This document shows, piece by piece, positions 7,549 through 15,004 of a stretch of DNA of 64,000 bases. The notes under the pieces are model-generated. The model made no database searches and had not been told where the DNA came from. It was given only the letters and a program-made list of their open reading frames with translations. Numbering within the stretch: position 1 is the stretch's first letter; each line of letters opens with the position of its first letter. The position numbers and the translations under genes are program-made. The stretch is from JAKAVN01 sp963734845 (GTDB lineage Bacteria; Desulfobacterota; Binatia; Binatales; Binataceae), in NCBI GenBank assembly GCA_963734845.1, contig CAVTIS010000006.1, forward strand, positions 1 to 64,000. The letters run 5' to 3'.

Positions 7549-10407
7549 TCAGTGGGACGGTATCGGAGCGGTCTCAGGCATCCGCGAACGTCCTGTTAAA
7601 GCCGCCGTCGCGGTCAGAGCGGCCGAGGCCACACCGACCGCCTCGCTGATGGCGTCAAGCAGGACCCGCTTTCTGATCGGTTTGCTCAGATGCACGTCGC
7701 ATCCTGCCGCCAGGCTCCGTTCGACGTCCCGTTCGAGAGCGGACGCGGTAAGCGCGATGATCGGGGTCCGGGCCAGCCCCTGCTCGCGCTCCCACTGGCG
7801 CAGGGCACGGGTCGCGGCAAGCCCGTCCATTACTGGCATCTGCATATCCATCAGGACCAGGTCGTGCGGCGAGGCCTTGAACTTGTCGAGCGCGATACTT
7901 CCGTTTTCGGCAGTCTCGAGCGCGTAGGGAAGGTTTTTGAAGTAGGCGCGGATAAGCAGGCGATTATCGGGAGAGTCCTCGGCGAGCAGGATACGCAAGG
8001 GACGCTCGGCCGCGAGCGCCGGGTTGCGCACGCCCGGCAGCGAATGCGTCTGGGCGGGGAGGACGCCGCTAAGCAAGCCGCTGATGGCGCCGAGCAGTTC
8101 GAGTCGTTTGATCGGCTTGACCAGGTAGCTATGGAGGCCAAGCTGGTGCAGGCGCGCGAGCTGAAAATTCAAGTCTTCCGAGGTGAGCATCAGAATAATC
8201 GTATCGTCGCGCGCATCGTCGCCGTCGCCTTGCGGACCGACAGGGCGCTCGCTCAGCACCCGGCGTGCGACCTCCGCTCCGTCCATCCCTGGCATGCGAT
8301 AGTCGAGCAGCATCAGGCGGTACGGAAGGCCCACCGCCCGGGCGCGGGCGAGTTCCGCGAGCCCGGCCTCGCCAGAGGCGGCTTCGCCGGGTTCCGCGCC
8401 GGCCCGCGCAAGCGTCTCGCGCAGGATGAGCCGATTGGTCTCGTTATCGTCAACGATCAGGATTCGCACGCCGTCAAGCCTCGCCGCCACGCGCCGCGGT
8501 GTCACAGTGGGATTCGGGTCGGCGGCGAGCGTGACCGTGACGTGGAAGGTCGAGCCGTGGCCGGCGATGCTTTCGACCTCGACCGTGCCGCCCATCAGCC
8601 TGGTCAGGCGGGCGACGATGGTGAGGCCGAGGCCGCTGCCGCCGAAACGACGCGAGATGGACGGGTCGGCCTGGCTGAAGCCGCTGAAGATCGTGCCGAG
8701 CTTCTCGGCCGGAATACCGATACCAGTATCGGCAACCGAAAAGCGCAGCCGCACCGCTGCGGGGCCGGCATCCGCGGCGGGTTCGAGCGCCTCAACCGTG
8801 AGCGCGACTTCGCCCTGGTCGGTGAACTTGATCGCGTTGCCGAGCAGGTTGATCAGAACTTGTCTTAGGCGCAGCGGGTCGCCGAGCAGGTGGTGCGCGA
8901 CCGCGGGCGCGATGCGCGCGGTAAGCTCGAGACCCTTGGCGTGGGCACGCACGCCCATCGTCTCCAGCGTTCGGTCGACCAGTTCTTCGAGGTCGAAGGC
9001 GAACGACTCCAGGCTGAGCCGCCCGCTTTCGATCTTGGCGAGATCGAGGATGTCGTTGATGAGATGGAGCAGAGCATTGCCGTTGGAACGCATCACGTCG
9101 AGGTAGCGGCGCTGTTCGGAATTGAGCGTGTGGTCATCCCACAGCAGGTCGGCCATTCCGAGAATCGCGTTCATCGGAGTGCGGATCTCGTGCGACATGC
9201 TGGAGAGGAACTCGGATTTGGCGTGCGAAGCCGCGAGCGCGGCCTCGCGCGCGGCGACCAGTTCGCGCTCCATCGCCTTGCGATCGGTGATGTCGCGCGT
9301 AGAGGAGACGACGCATTGCTCGCCGTTCAGCTCGATCAGCCGGACCGAGACCAGGCCCTGGAACGTCCGGCCGTCCTTGGCCTTGAAGGTGGTCTCGCGG
9401 TTGCGTATCTCGCCGCGGGTCCTGATCTTGTCGTAAAACCTTGCCGACAGCGCCGGCTCATTCCATAGACCCAGTTGCTCGGCGGTCTTGCCGACCGCCT
9501 CGATACGCGGGTAGCCGGTCAGGTGCTCGAATTCCGAGTTGACCTCGAGGTAGACGCCGTCGCTCAGACGCTTGATGGTCATGACGTCGAGGCTGGCGTC
9601 GAAAACCTTGCGCAGCGTGATTTCGCGTTCGCCGGCGATTCGTTCGACCGCCTGGCGTTCGGCGACTTCGGCGTTGAGACGCGCGCGCGTGGCGACCAGC
9701 TCCTGGATTTGCTGGCACAGCCGATCTTCGTTCCACTTGAGTTTGTCGACGAGTGCCGCCTGAAGCCGATAATGTTTTTTTAGCACGATAAAACTGGCCG
9801 CGACCGCCATCGTCGACGCCAGAATCAGCCAGCGCTGCAAGTCGCTCGAATCAACCGCGCCGATTAACGAAACGATCGTAAAGCTGGCCAGCCCGGCCGC
9901 CGACAGCCCGCATTGCCATCGAAGATTCCACGGCACCAGCATCGCGGTGCCGAGCACGAGCGCGAACAGCCCCCACAGCACTGGCTCATCTTCATCCATC
10001 GCGATTCCCATCAGGGTGTGGCTCGCGATCAAGGCCAGACAAATCGCCATCGTCGTCCCGCGCCAATGACGCTTGTACCAGTCGAGATAAGTCGCGCCGA
10101 AAGCTAATGTGGCCATGGCGAAATCGAACGCGCAGAACCAGGCCACCGTGGCCAACAGACTGGACTCGCGGAACCAGACTTCGAGCAGATAGAGCGCCCC
10201 GAGCAGCACCAGAATAGGCAAGCCCAGTCGAAGCCCGGCGCCAATCGGCCCGTCGGAGGGCGCTGAGATTTGCACCAAGGTGTCGGCCAGGCTATCTGAC
10301 GCGCCTTCGGCCTGACCGTCCCGGTACTCCGCCGTTTCAGCAACGGCCACGGGGTCCGGCCAGGGCCGGCGGCCGGTATCCAGAGTTGCGGCTAACTTAT
10401 GCAGCAT
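7549..10407 (-). CDS. membrane hybrid sensor histidine kinase with PAS and two receiver domains
   Basis: A 952-aa inner-membrane hybrid kinase. Residues about 50-215 form six membrane helices with a DEDEP loop (138-142). A coiled coil (220-265) leads to a PAS domain (about 270-395; YLEVNSEFEHLTGYP). The phosphoacceptor His406 is in SSMSHEIRTPMNAILG. The ATPase domain has NLLGNAIKFT, DTGIGIP and GGSGLGL. Receiver 1 carries Asp702 (LLDYRMPGMDG) and receiver 2 Asp854 (LMDMQMPVMDG). This is the BarA/TorS-like 'H-D-D' layout without an HPt domain, so an external HPt protein or a regulator elsewhere is expected. The membrane part aligns with that of the kinase at 4115-5911 (RHW, EDEP, SF-VS landmarks). 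No output regulator is adjacent. Confidence 0.92.
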   Translation of the reverse strand: MLHKLAATLDTGRRPWPDPVAVAETAEYRDGQAEGASDSLADTLVQISAPSDGPIGAGLRLGLPILVLLGALYLLEVWFRESSLLATVAWFCAFDFAMATLAFGATYLDWYKRHWRGTTMAICLALIASHTLMGIAMDEDEPVLWGLFALVLGTAMLVPWNLRWQCGLSAAGLASFTIVSLIGAVDSSDLQRWLILASTMAVAASFIVLKKHYRLQAALVDKLKWNEDRLCQQIQELVATRARLNAEVAERQAVERIAGEREITLRKVFDASLDVMTIKRLSDGVYLEVNSEFEHLTGYPRIEAVGKTAEQLGLWNEPALSARFYDKIRTRGEIRNRETTFKAKDGRTFQGLVSVRLIELNGEQCVVSSTRDITDRKAMERELVAAREAALAASHAKSEFLSSMSHEIRTPMNAILGMADLLWDDHTLNSEQRRYLDVMRSNGNALLHLINDILDLAKIESGRLSLESFAFDLEELVDRTLETMGVRAHAKGLELTARIAPAVAHHLLGDPLRLRQVLINLLGNAIKFTDQGEVALTVEALEPAADAGPAAVRLRFSVADTGIGIPAEKLGTIFSGFSQADPSISRRFGGSGLGLTIVARLTRLMGGTVEVESIAGHGSTFHVTVTLAADPNPTVTPRRVAARLDGVRILIVDDNETNRLILRETLARAGAEPGEAASGEAGLAELARARAVGLPYRLMLLDYRMPGMDGAEVARRVLSERPVGPQGDGDDARDDTIILMLTSEDLNFQLARLHQLGLHSYLVKPIKRLELLGAISGLLSGVLPAQTHSLPGVRNPALAAERPLRILLAEDSPDNRLLIRAYFKNLPYALETAENGSIALDKFKASPHDLVLMDMQMPVMDGLAATRALRQWEREQGLARTPIIALTASALERDVERSLAAGCDVHLSKPIRKRVLLDAISEAVGVASAALTATAALTGRSRMPETAPIPSH

Positions 10408-10659
10408 GACGCTTCACTTTCGTCGGCAGCGGTGCGAACAGTCATCACCACCTGCGATAAAAGCAAGAGCGATGCCCTTGGCGGCGCGCCGCAATCGCGA
10501 CGCGGCGACAATCTCGGCCTATGAAAGCAACGAATCGGATCGCGCTGTCCCGGCATCGTATCGTCACTGTGCCTTTTGATGACCGTTATCGGGCCGCTAT
10601 TCCGAGACGCCTCGCAACTCCACTTGAGCTATTATCTGGGCGTGCTGCGCAACTCGAAG

Positions 10660-10890
10660 GAATGGGCGGCGCCAACCACGTGCTGATCGACATTCCGCTC
10701 GGCCCGAGCGCCAAGGTGCGTACGCTGGCCGAGGCCGAGCGGCTGAGCGGGCTGTTCCACGCGGTCTCCGATCAAATCGATATGCGGGTCGATGTTGAAA
10801 TCACCGACGCGCACGCGCCCATCGGACGCGGCATCGGACCGCGGCTGGAGGCGCTCGACATGCTGGCGGTCCTTCGCGGTCCTACGTCAC
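10660..10890 (+). pseudogene. thymidine/AMP phosphorylase fragment
   Basis: An internal piece of about 75 aa (HVLIDIPLGPSAKVRTLAEA, then ITDAHAPIGRGIGPRLEALD and MLAVLRG) matches the conserved centre of thymidine phosphorylase and AMP phosphorylase proteins (VIDIPxGPTAKVRS ... GxGIGPxLEAxDVLAVL). Both sides are lost: the upstream reading from ATG 10521 and the downstream reading to 10958 show no family resemblance. It lies immediately upstream of peptide deformylase. The intact enzyme would have about 500 aa, so this is a deletion remnant. Confidence 0.75.
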
Positions 10891-11019
10891 CGGCCGCGCC
10901 GGTATCGTGCAGCTCGGCTTCTAGCGCCCAGCGAACTGCCGCCTCTGCGGTGGCATGACGCGCGGCAACCGGCGATAATCGCGCCCGTCCTTCGCGAAGG
11001 CTCAAAGAGGGAGCAGGCA

Positions 11020-11562
11020 ATGATGATTCTGAAGGTCGCCCGTCTTGGTTACCCGGTGCTGCGCGCGAGCGCCCAGCCGATCGCGCCCGAGCGCATCAAC
11101 ACGCCCGAGTTCCAGCGCCTGCTCGACGACATGGTCGATACGATGCGCGAGTACGTCGGCGTGGGGCTGGCGGCGCCGCAGGTACATCTGCCGCTGCGCC
11201 TCGCCGTGCTCGAGGTCGAGCATCATCCGCGCCACCCGGATATGCCGTCGGTGCCGCTGACCTTCCTGATCAATCCCGAGGTCACGATCCTCGACCGCAC
11301 GACGATCGAGAATTGGGAGGGATGCCTCAGTATCCCGGAGATGCGCGGCCGGGTGCCGCGATTCAAGCAATTGCGCGTGACGGGACTTGGACGGCACGGC
11401 GAAGCACTGGACTTCACCGCGAGCGACTTTCACGCCCGCGTCATCCAGCACGAGACCGATCACCTAAATGGCGAGGTGTACCTGGACCGGATGCCGAACA
11501 TGCGCTCGCTGGCGCATCTGGCGGAGTGGCATCGCTTCGCGCTGAAGCCAGAGCAGGAATGA
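11020..11562 (+). CDS. def: peptide deformylase
   Basis: Removes the N-formyl group from nascent proteins, acting at the ribosome exit. The 180-aa protein shows all three metal/active-site motifs: GVGLAAPQV (47-55), EGCLSIP with metal ligand Cys102, and QHETDHLNG with His144, Glu145 and His148. I chose ATG 11020 (MMILKVARLGYPVLR) because GAGGGAG lies about 7 bases upstream. The frame is open to 10792, but that part overlaps the phosphorylase remnant. No methionyl-tRNA formyltransferase gene follows, unlike the common def-fmt pair, so this may be a second deformylase copy. Confidence 0.95.
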   Translation: MMILKVARLGYPVLRASAQPIAPERINTPEFQRLLDDMVDTMREYVGVGLAAPQVHLPLRLAVLEVEHHPRHPDMPSVPLTFLINPEVTILDRTTIENWEGCLSIPEMRGRVPRFKQLRVTGLGRHGEALDFTASDFHARVIQHETDHLNGEVYLDRMPNMRSLAHLAEWHRFALKPEQE

Positions 11563-11605
11563 CGCGACGACATTGTACCGAAGGCAGGAGAGGTCGCCTG
11601 TTCTA

Positions 11606-11629
11606 ACCTCTCCCAGACCCAGGAGAGGT
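11606..11629. terminator. hairpin downstream of def, without a T-tract
   Basis: ACCTCTCC (11606-11613), loop CAGACCCA and GGAGAGGT (11622-11629) form a perfect 8-bp stem. No run of T follows on either strand, so this is a weak terminator candidate. AGGAGAGGTCGCC also occurs as a direct repeat (11586-11598 and 11621-11633). Confidence 0.3.
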
Positions 11630-11661
11630 CGCCACGAGCATGGGGGGCGGCGAGAGAGGCG

Positions 11662-11700
11662 ACGGCCTATTACGTTTACATCATGAGCAGCAAGTCGAGA
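11662..11700 (+). pseudogene. remnant of a GIY-YIG nuclease N-terminus
   Basis: The frame reads TAYYVYIMSSKSR, matching the start of small GIY-YIG endonuclease-domain proteins (YYVYIM-S-S/T-L-Y-IGVT). The following residues (LLWLFQSTDYFGG) no longer match, and the GIY-YIG core is gone. It is too short to be functional and may be a chance match, although YYVYIM is a strong signature. Confidence 0.3.
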
Positions 11701-11726
11701 TTGCTCTGGCTATTTCAGTCCACTGA

Positions 11727-12020
11727 CTATTTCGGCGGATACGGGAGCTTGTCGGGGATCTTGCCGGTCAATTTTGCCTGCTCGAGGACCTTGGCCAGCA
11801 GGTCGTTTTCCGTGACCTGGCGCTGCTCCTCGGCCTGCACCTTGGCGAGCGCCGCGTTGAGCTGGTTGTTCTGTTCCTGGAGTTGGCCGATACGGCCCGA
11901 AAGGTCGCTGATTTGCGCCTGATCGTGTTGATGGTCGGCCTGCGCCTGCTGACGCCACTTCCATCCGATCGCCGCGGCAATCATTGCCACTACAATCGCG
12001 CCGACCAGGTAACGAAACAT
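11727..12020 (-). CDS. small membrane-anchored coiled-coil protein
   Basis: A 97-aa protein with one N-terminal membrane helix (FRYLVGAIVVAMIAAAIGW, 2-20) and then a charged coiled coil rich in Gln and Asn (residues 28-85), ending PDKLPYPPK. The N-terminal end is short, so the coiled coil may face the cytoplasm or the periplasm. It follows the nitrile hydratase accessory gene by 54 bp on the same strand and may be the last gene of that operon. I know no family for it. Nearest in layout are small anchored proteins of unknown function. Confidence 0.6.
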   Translation of the reverse strand: MFRYLVGAIVVAMIAAAIGWKWRQQAQADHQHDQAQISDLSGRIGQLQEQNNQLNAALAKVQAEEQRQVTENDLLAKVLEQAKLTGKIPDKLPYPPK

Positions 12021-12074
12021 CGGGAGCTCTACTGCTGCTTGTCTGCCGCGAGGCGCTGGCCGCGCCCGGCGGTC

Positions 12075-12500
12075 CTACTTATTATTCTGCTTATTATTCT
12101 GCCCATGCTTATTCTGTCCGCGCCTGTGCTGCCCATGAGGATCTTGCGGAGGAGGGGGCGGGCCGACCTCCGCAATGCGCGCCTTTAGCTCCGCGCCGAC
12201 GACGACACCCTTGGCATCGAGCAGCCGGGTCAGTGCGCCCAGCCAATGACGATAGTAGTCGGCGCCGCCGGTGGTGATACGGCCGGTCTTCTCCGCGGCG
12301 CCAATCTCCTCGATCAGGCTCTGCTGAAACTCCGCCCATCGGAACTGTCCCGCCTCGCAAAGCGCGACCGCGACGGCGAAGGCGTGCGCCTCCCACGGCT
12401 CAGCGAACACGGCTTCGGGAGCCAGCGCGCGGGCGGTCGCGATCAAATCTTCGGCGGTCTTGTCTCCGGCAGTTTTGTCTTCGAGGGGCTTGGCGGACAT
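12075..12500 (-). CDS. nitrile hydratase accessory protein (cobalt-type maturation)
   Basis: A 141-aa protein resembling the nitrile hydratase accessory/activator family (beta-subunit-like, TIGR03889 type). Such proteins help load cobalt into, and exchange, the alpha subunit. The family landmarks are FAEPWEAHAFAVAVALCEAG, FRWAEFQQSLIEEI and YYRHWLGALTRLLDAKGVV. The start is ATG 12500, 30 bp after the alpha-subunit stop. The C-terminus is an unusual polar tail, a run of five prolines then QDPHGQHRRGQNKHGQNNKQ, rich in His, Gln, Asn and Lys, which could bind metal. The frame is open upstream to 12683, but that part overlaps the alpha gene. Confidence 0.8.
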   Translation of the reverse strand: MSAKPLEDKTAGDKTAEDLIATARALAPEAVFAEPWEAHAFAVAVALCEAGQFRWAEFQQSLIEEIGAAEKTGRITTGGADYYRHWLGALTRLLDAKGVVVGAELKARIAEVGPPPPPQDPHGQHRRGQNKHGQNNKQNNK

Positions 12501-12529
12501 TTGATTGCACTCTTTTCTATTACGCTCTT

Positions 12530-13168
12530 TTAACGCGCATGCCGCGCGGTCGATTTGGGCAGACCCGTACCGATCATCGAATCGCGCGTGACCAGATCGG
12601 CAAGCTCGGCTTCGCCGAGATTCTCGGTGCCGGCGGGCCGCTCCGGGATCACGAAATAGCGCATCTCGGAACTCGAGTCCCACACCCGCACTTCCTTGTC
12701 GCCCACGTCGACTCCGAACTCCTTAAGCAATCCGCGCGGATCGTTCACCGCGCTCGCCCTATAGGCGGTGCTCTTGTACCAAACCGGCGGCAGCCCCAGG
12801 ACCGACCACGGGTAGCACGAGCAGAGCGTGCAGACGACGAGGTGATGCACGCGCGGCGTGTTCTCGAGCACCATCATGTGCTCGCCCTGCGGGCCGGGCG
12901 GAAAGCCGAGCTCCTCGATCGCCGCGGCGGCGTTGTCGAGCAGGCGCTTGCGGTATTCGGGGTCGACCCATGCGCGCGCGACCACGCGGGCGCCGTTGCG
13001 CGGGCCAACGCGCCGCTCATAGGTGTCGATCAGCTCGTCGAGCGCCTGCGGATTGACCAGCCCCTTCTCGACCAGCAATTGCTCGAGCGCTTTTACGCGC
13101 TGGGCCGGCTCGGACAGTGGGGCATTATGATGGTCGTGGCCGTCGTGATGGTCGTGTCCGTCGCTCAT
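12530..13168 (-). CDS. nthA: cobalt-type nitrile hydratase, alpha subunit
   Basis: The catalytic subunit that hydrates nitriles to amides with the beta subunit. The 212-aa protein has the metal motif V-C-T-L-C-S-C (Cys113, Cys116, Cys118). Thr between the first two cysteines indicates the cobalt rather than the iron type. It is followed by YPWSVLGLPPVWYKSTAYR, usual for the family. The N-terminus, SDGHDHHDGHDHHN, is a His/Asp-rich stretch not part of the core and a plausible cobalt-binding tail. The start overlaps the stop of the beta gene by 4 bases (13165-13168), implying translational coupling. The related thiocyanate hydrolase gamma subunit is an alternative, but the adjacent fused-length beta subunit argues for nitrile hydratase. 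Confidence 0.92.
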   Translation of the reverse strand: MSDGHDHHDGHDHHNAPLSEPAQRVKALEQLLVEKGLVNPQALDELIDTYERRVGPRNGARVVARAWVDPEYRKRLLDNAAAAIEELGFPPGPQGEHMMVLENTPRVHHLVVCTLCSCYPWSVLGLPPVWYKSTAYRASAVNDPRGLLKEFGVDVGDKEVRVWDSSSEMRYFVIPERPAGTENLGEAELADLVTRDSMIGTGLPKSTARHAR

Positions 13169-13986
13169 CGTCTTTTTCCCTTGCTGGCGGCTGCGCGCGG
13201 TCGAGTTTTAGACTTGGCTTTAGGCTTGGCGGCAGGCTTTGACGCGCGCGCGCTGCCGACAGCTTTGGCCTTGGTGCTCGCGGCAGATCGTTTGGTGACG
13301 GGGCTGACAGCCGGCTTGGCGGCGGCACGGTTGCGCTCGAGATAGTCCTCCCAACAGTCGAGATAGACCGGCGCGCGCTGGTTGCGATCGGCGCCCCACA
13401 GCTCCTTGGCGTCGAAGGCGACAGTATAGACATGCTGCGGCTTGCCGCCCTGGCCGTGGGCGTGCGTATCGGGAAAGACGAAGACGCCGTGGTCGTAGCG
13501 GACGACGCCGCGTTTGCCGCGCGCGTAGCGCGGCAGGCGCGTGTGATGCTCCGGGTTGAAATTGCGCGCGACCACGCGGTCGCCAACTTTGAAGCCGGCC
13601 TTGTAGCTCCTGTCGTAGCGCAGCTTGACCGCGGAACTGTCGAACGACTCGACGCCGCCGCTGCCGTCGTCAAGCGCCGCGGCCGACGCGGGCGCCGCCG
13701 CATGGCCGCTTAGGATTTCCTCGCGCGTGGCGACGCCTTTTTCGACCAGCAGCGCTTCCAGCGCGTATAGCCACTTTTCATAATAGGTGGCGGCAAGGTA
13801 GCCGGGAGGCGGCATGCGCTCGATCGCGCGGCGAAACTCGTCGACGTTGCACACGCGGCGCCCCATCGCGGTCAGCACCATCCCGAACACGCGTTTTTCC
13901 CAGTCAGAATGGAAGACGGGCTCGTTCTCCTCGCGGACTACCGGCCCGAAACCATGCATCCCGCCCAGGTCGTGAACGCCATTCAT
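13165..13986 (-). CDS. nthB: nitrile hydratase, beta subunit with long basic C-terminal tail
   Basis: The partner subunit that shapes the active site. The typical N-terminus MNGVHDLGGMHGFGPV starts at ATG 13986; an ATG at 13998 has the Shine-Dalgarno sequence touching it, so I prefer the internal one. The body includes HSDWEKRVFGMVLTAMG, YYEKWLYALEALLVEKGV and the C-terminal beta-barrel part (FKVGDRVVARNFNPEHHTRL ... AFDAKELWGAD). After residue about 220 there is an extra tail of roughly 55 residues rich in Lys, Ala, Pro, Arg and Ser, similar to histone H1-like tails and absent from ordinary beta subunits. First gene of the beta-alpha-accessory operon. Confidence 0.92.
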   Translation of the reverse strand: MNGVHDLGGMHGFGPVVREENEPVFHSDWEKRVFGMVLTAMGRRVCNVDEFRRAIERMPPPGYLAATYYEKWLYALEALLVEKGVATREEILSGHAAAPASAAALDDGSGGVESFDSSAVKLRYDRSYKAGFKVGDRVVARNFNPEHHTRLPRYARGKRGVVRYDHGVFVFPDTHAHGQGGKPQHVYTVAFDAKELWGADRNQRAPVYLDCWEDYLERNRAAAKPAVSPVTKRSAASTKAKAVGSARASKPAAKPKAKSKTRPRAAASKGKRR

Positions 13987-14046
13987 AGCTCTCGCCATCC
14001 CTCCGATGATGCCTGATATTGCCGACGCTGCCTGATGTTGAAATGT

Positions 14047-14076
14047 AGGCTAGGCTTGCGTGTCGCTGGCAGTCAA
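14047..14076 (-). promoter_or_regulatory. candidate promoter of the nitrile hydratase operon
   Basis: On the complement strand TTGACT (14071-14076) is followed after 18 bp by TAGCCT (14047-14052), about 60 bases before the beta start. The -35 is good and the -10 poor, so this is tentative. No cobalamin-type riboswitch box was seen in the upstream 250 bases. Confidence 0.25.
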
Positions 14077-14138
14077 GGCGGAACCCGCGTTCACCGGCGG
14101 CGCGCAACGCGCGTATCGCGCGCGCGGGCGGCACTACC

Positions 14139-14188
14139 AAGCAGGACCATCAAGCAGGACTTGCAGGCAAGCAGGACTTGCAGGAGGA
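14139..14188. repeat. short tandem repeat upstream of the lipoprotein gene
   Basis: AAGCAGGACTTGCAGG occurs twice in tandem, preceded by a partial unit (AAGCAGGACCATC). No function is evident. Confidence 0.5.
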
Positions 14189-14242
14189 CATTGACCCGCG
14201 CCTCCGCGCGCGTCAGAACTTGTGGGGGCCGGGGGGAACAAC

Positions 14243-14959
14243 ATGAAGAGAAGATTTGCGATCGGAGTATTGGCGGGGATCGCGTGCACGGCGATCGCCG
14301 CGGCCGGATGCACTCGCACGCCGACGGGCGTTGCGCAGTATTTTCCGCTCAAGCCCGGGATGGCCTGGACGTTTCGCTTCACCGGCTCGACCGGCGCTAC
14401 CGGCGAGCTGACCACCACCAACCAGGCGCCGCGCCAAATCTTCGGCTTCAAGACCGTCCCGCAGCAGAACAGTGGCGGCGATAAAACCTACACCGAGTTT
14501 TACGCCGACGACGGGACGGGAATCCGCCACGTAGCGATCGACGAAAGCGAAGGGCTGCAATCGCGGCTGAACGATCATTCCTACGTGGTCAAGATGCCGA
14601 TCAGCGTCGGTACGAGCTGGCGTGAAATCGATCGCACCTTCGACGGCACTGTGTACGACGCAACGACCAGGATCGAAAGCATCAACGACAACGTTTCCGT
14701 GCCGGCCGGGACTTTCAGCGGATGCGTCCGGATTCGGAGCACCGGCTTCGCCTCAATGTCGAAGGGTACGGCGCGCGCGCCGAGCAAGGCTCCCAGCCTG
14801 CGGCTGGTGGCCGGCGGCGAGGACGTAGGCGTCGAGGACTATTACTGGCTCGCCCCCGGCGTCGGCCCGGTCAAGGCGACGCATCAGGAGAGCCGGGGCG
14901 AAGGCGCAACGGCCCAGTCGATCGGCTTCACGCTGGAGCTCGAGCATCTGAAGCACTAG
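14243..14959 (+). CDS. predicted lipoprotein of unknown function
   Basis: A 238-aa exported protein. The start ATG 14243 has GGGGGGAAC just upstream. MKRRFAIGVLAGIACTAIAA followed by AGC is a lipoprotein signal with Cys at about residue 23. The mature part has beta-rich segments (YFPLKPGMAWTFRFTGS near 32-48, FSGCVRIRSTGF, YYWLAPGVGPVKATHQES). The 'YFPLxxGxxWTF...G...YYWxAPGVGxVK' pattern is common in uncharacterised lipoproteins. The function is unknown. It is divergent from the nitrile hydratase operon and convergent with the ABC ATPase gene. Confidence 0.75.
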   Translation: MKRRFAIGVLAGIACTAIAAAGCTRTPTGVAQYFPLKPGMAWTFRFTGSTGATGELTTTNQAPRQIFGFKTVPQQNSGGDKTYTEFYADDGTGIRHVAIDESEGLQSRLNDHSYVVKMPISVGTSWREIDRTFDGTVYDATTRIESINDNVSVPAGTFSGCVRIRSTGFASMSKGTARAPSKAPSLRLVAGGEDVGVEDYYWLAPGVGPVKATHQESRGEGATAQSIGFTLELEHLKH

Positions 14960-15004
14960 GCGCGCCGCTGGAGCCACGGGCTTGCGTGTGTGAAGCAGCC
15001 GCGC

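Noticed and set aside
13987..14242. Possible cobalamin or cobalt riboswitch before the nitrile hydratase operon
   Set aside because: No B12-box-like conserved segment or suitable fold was recognised; the region mainly has short tandem repeats.
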